The translations under genes and the position numbers were made by a program. The notes below the pieces were generated by a model. That model saw only the letters and a program-made list of their open reading frames with translations, was not told the origin of the DNA and searched no databases. Below are positions 60,920 to 64,000 of a stretch of DNA of 64,000 nucleotides, in pieces; position 1 is the stretch's first letter; every line of letters starts with the position of its first letter. The stretch is from Morinoia aosen (taxonomy: Eukaryota > Arthropoda > Malacostraca > Amphipoda > Talitridae), in assembly GCA_030386875.1 (NCBI GenBank), contig CM059563.1, forward strand, positions 30,790,139 to 30,854,138, written 5' to 3'.

Positions 60920-62755
60920 AGCGCTGGAGTTGGTACAGCGCTGGCTGACATGCAGAGCTTATTTGGAACTGCGCTAATGATGTCACGCTGGAGTTGGTGC
61001 AGCGCTGGCTGACATGCAGAGCTTATTTGGAACTGCGCTAATGATGTCACGCTGGAGTTGGTGCAGCGCTGGCTGACATGCAGAGCTTATTTGGAACTGC
61101 GCTAATGATGCCACACTGGAGTTGGTGCAGCGCTGGCTGACATGCAGAGCTTATTTGGAACTGCGCTAATGATGTCACGCTGGAGTTGGTGCAGCGCTGG
61201 CTGACATGCAGAGCTTTTTTGGAACTGCGCTAATGATGCCGCGCTGGAGTTGGTGCAGCGCTGGCTGACATGCAGAGCTTATTTGGAACTGCGCTAATGA
61301 TGCCGCGCTGGAGTTGGTGCAGCGCTGGCTGACATGCAGAGCTTATTTGGAACTGCGCTAATGATGCCACGCTGGAGTTGGTGCAGCGCTGGCTGACATG
61401 CAGAGCTTATTTGGAACTGCGCTAATGATGCCGCGCTGGAGTTGGTGCAGCGCTGGCTGACATGCAGAGCTTATTTGGAACTGCGCTAATGATGCCGCGC
61501 TGGAGTTGGTGCAGCGCTGGCTGACATGCAGAGCTTATTTGGAACTGCGCTAATGGTGCCGCGCTGGAGTTGGTGCAGCGCTGGCTGACATGCAGAGCTT
61601 ATTTGGAACTGCGCTAATGATGTCACGCTGGAGTTGGTGCAGCGCTGGCTGACATGCAGAGCTTATTTGGAACTGCGCTAATGATGCCGCGCTGGAGTTG
61701 GTGCAGCGCTGGCTGACATGCAGAGCTTATTTGGAACTGCGCTAATGATGCCGCGCTGGAGTTGGTGCAGCACTGGCTGACATGCAGAGCTTATTTGGAA
61801 CTGCGCTAATGATGCCACGCTGGAGTTGGTGCAGCGCTGGCTGACATGCAGAGCTTATTTGGAACTGCGCTAATGATGCCGCGCTGGAGTTGGTGCAGCG
61901 CTGGCTGACATGCAGAGCTTATTTGGAACTGCGCTAATGATGTCACGCTGGAGTTGGTGCGGCGCTGGCTGACATACAGAGCTTATTTGGAACTGCGCTA
62001 ATGATGCCGCGCTGGAGTTGGTGCAGCGCTGGCTGACATGCAGAGCTTATTTGGAACTGCGCTAATGATGTCACGCTGGAGTTGGTGCAGCGCTGGCTGA
62101 CATGCAGAGCTTAGTTGGAACTGCGCTAATGATGCCGCGCTGGAGTTGGTGCAGCGCTGGCTGACATGCAGAGCTTATTTGGAACTGCGCTAATGATGCC
62201 ACGCTGGAGTTGGTGCAGCGCTGGCTGACATGCAGAGCTTATTTTGGAACTGCGCTAATGATGCCACGCTGGAGTTGTGCAGCGCTGGCTGACATGCAGA
62301 GCTTATTTGGAACTGCGCTAATGATGCCACGCTGGAGTTTGTGCAGCGCTGGCTGACATGCAGAGCTTATATGGAACTGCGCTAATGATGCCGCGCTGGA
62401 GTTGGTGCAGCGCTGGCTGACATGCAGGGCTTATTTGGAACTGCGCTAATGATGCCACACTGGAGTTGGTGCAGCGCTGGCTGACATGCAGAGCTTATTT
62501 GGAACTGCGCTAATGATGTCACGCTGGAGTTGGTGCAGCGCTGGCTGACATGCAGAGCTTATTTGGAACTGCGCTAATGATGCCGCGCTGGAGTTGGTGC
62601 AGCGCTGGCTGACATGCAGAGCTTATTTCAAACTGCGCTAATGATGCCACGCTGGAGTTGGTGCAGCGCTGGCTGACATGCAGAGCTTATTTCGAACTGC
62701 GCTAATGATGCCACGCTGGAGTTGGTGCAGCGCTGGCTGACATGCAGAGCTTATT
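60920..62755. repeat. 64-bp minisatellite, about 29 copies
   Basis: The unit contains CTGGAGTTGGTGCAGCGCTG, GCTGACATGCAGAGCTTATT and TGGAACTGCGCTAATGATG, followed by TCACG, CCGCG or CCACG. One unit is 65 bp (ATTTTGG) and one 63 bp (GAGTTGTGCAG) near 62230-62280, so the array shifts frame there. The three variant endings are interspersed rather than blocked. Confidence 0.98.
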
Positions 62756-64000
62756 TCTCCCTTAGTGGAAGCTGCGCTAATAATTCCAGAACAAAGCAGC
62801 TCTTAAAAAGTTTCACTTTCGTTTAATTGGGAAACTGCTGAGCTATTTTTATGTCGCTAATTGCCAGTCCACCTCCATTTTTCTCCTATGACTAATATGC
62901 AGTGTATGTATTTTATGAAAAGCGCTGAAGGTACAATTTGTTTTATGATTCGTATCGAAAATAGTGTAAAGATTGAAGCAACTTCTTAAAATACTTGAAC
63001 TACATTTAAGCTAAGTGAGAAATGTCTTTATACGTGTCTCAGCCATCGAAATAAAACTTATTGCATTCATTACTAAACACATTGAGATAAAACTCATTAC
63101 CTACATCACTAAATACGAATGTAAACAATTCAAGTAATCGAGTATCTTGCATGAAAAATTGTTGAATCTGCAATCAGAAATTTATGTTGGACTTTTTTCT
63201 CACGTCTGCGCTTTAAATCACGTCTTCGTATTTTCTGTAATATTTTAATTTCGAGTTGATCCATTAAAAATGGTTCTTTTCATTTTCTTTTAAAACATCA
63301 TTATTTCAAAAAGGCTCCTGGTACGGCATGTTAGAGACAGTTGTTGGGACAGCATGACAAACAAATTCAAACATTTGAGATACGAGCATTCCATTTGGTG
63401 AATCACGTGCAGGATACAAATAGTCGAGAATGCATTCTTGATAACACGCTATATCTTTTCATGCAACGTTGATTTCTCACCGTAACGCAGGCGAGTTCAT
63501 ATGAGGATCTCCGGGCAGCAGCAGCCGACAGCGCTTTGGCTACTTCAAATTGATGTTGCCTTTCCGTAAATTGTTTATCGACAGAAGCTTTTGGTCAGTG
63601 TTGTGAGGCGAATGCTGAGCTGCAGCCATGCTCCGGAACATCTACAAACGAATATTTTGAAGTTAGATGGCAAAATCGTTTGAAAATAAAGTTGGTGTCT
63701 TATGATGGATTCAGATATCAGTATATTTTCCATTAGATGCTTTTATAAGCTTAATTTGCTCTGAATATTGAAGAGGGAAAAAGCGAACTCGAAATCAAAA
63801 TGTTAGCTTGCGAATGAATTTTTGTTGAGCCAAAGTGTTAAAGCGGGAATGGTCTTGTGCATCTTATGTGCGCATTTTCATTGTCCTACGATTATTCATA
63901 TGATATAACGCAGAGAACGCTTCAGTGTTATGTGCAACAGTAATTCAAGAGTATCTGCAATGAAAAAACAGAAAACACTTTCTGCTCCTGAGAGGGATTT
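62756..64000. other. No gene recognised
   Basis: AT-rich sequence beyond the 64-bp minisatellite, up to the window edge. Nothing is recognised. Confidence 0.6.

Overview
This window looks like AT-rich intergenic and intronic DNA from an arthropod nuclear genome, probably an insect or crustacean; the species cannot be told from the sequence. The evidence is one gene split by GT-AG introns of about 0.7 to 3.4 kb, decayed Tc1/mariner relics, TIR elements starting TACAGGGTGT, tRNA-related SINE-like sequence, many mini- and microsatellites, and no bacterial-style gene packing. Almost all of the open reading frames above 60 codons are chance or repeat-generated.

The one convincing host gene is on the minus strand between about 48.7 and 37.07 kb. 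It is a cathepsin L-like (papain family C1A) cysteine protease whose five coding exons I joined by hand: 48695-48432, 47734-47534, 44101-43916, 40885-40723 and 37367-37066. Intron phases are 0, 0, 0 and 1. The joined frame holds an I29-type propeptide (ERFNIN-like helix, N-x-F-x-D), the oxyanion Gln, the catalytic Cys, His and Asn, and six further cysteines for three disulfides. It ends with an unusual 33-residue tail after the normal YPxV terminus. The first exon holding the initiator Met probably lies further upstream. Coding exon 1 abuts a 60-bp minisatellite, and a shrunken copy of its 3' edge sits at 51.9 kb.

Layout: 1-11.4 kb is mostly unassigned, with a 95-bp triple repeat at 5.0 kb and a Tc1-like transposase scrap at 8.7 kb. 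At 11.46-12.29 kb is a 24-bp minisatellite with a 240-bp higher-order repeat, followed by a 52-bp x4 array. At 20.1-20.34 kb is a three-armed palindrome. At 21.6-22.56 kb is a deletion-derivative TIR element with a 43-codon frame joining the two ends of a transposase. At 22.8-23.35 kb is a possible solo LTR. At 26.9-27.95 kb is a dead mariner transposase on the minus strand. At 29.2-31.6 kb is a diverged tandem duplication of about 1.3 kb full of simple repeats. At 32.7 and 34.3 kb are two copies of a small foldback element. At 37.1-48.7 kb is the protease gene. At 56.1 kb is a MITE, at 60.2 kb a SINE-like element, and at 60.92-62.76 kb a 64-bp minisatellite of about 29 copies.

I found no clear multi-gene system. 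The points most worth following up are the protease's C-terminal tail and missing first exon, the minisatellite carrying repeated splice-acceptor-like sequence beside it, the exon-edge copy at 51.9 kb, the in-frame mini-transposase, and the three-armed palindrome.
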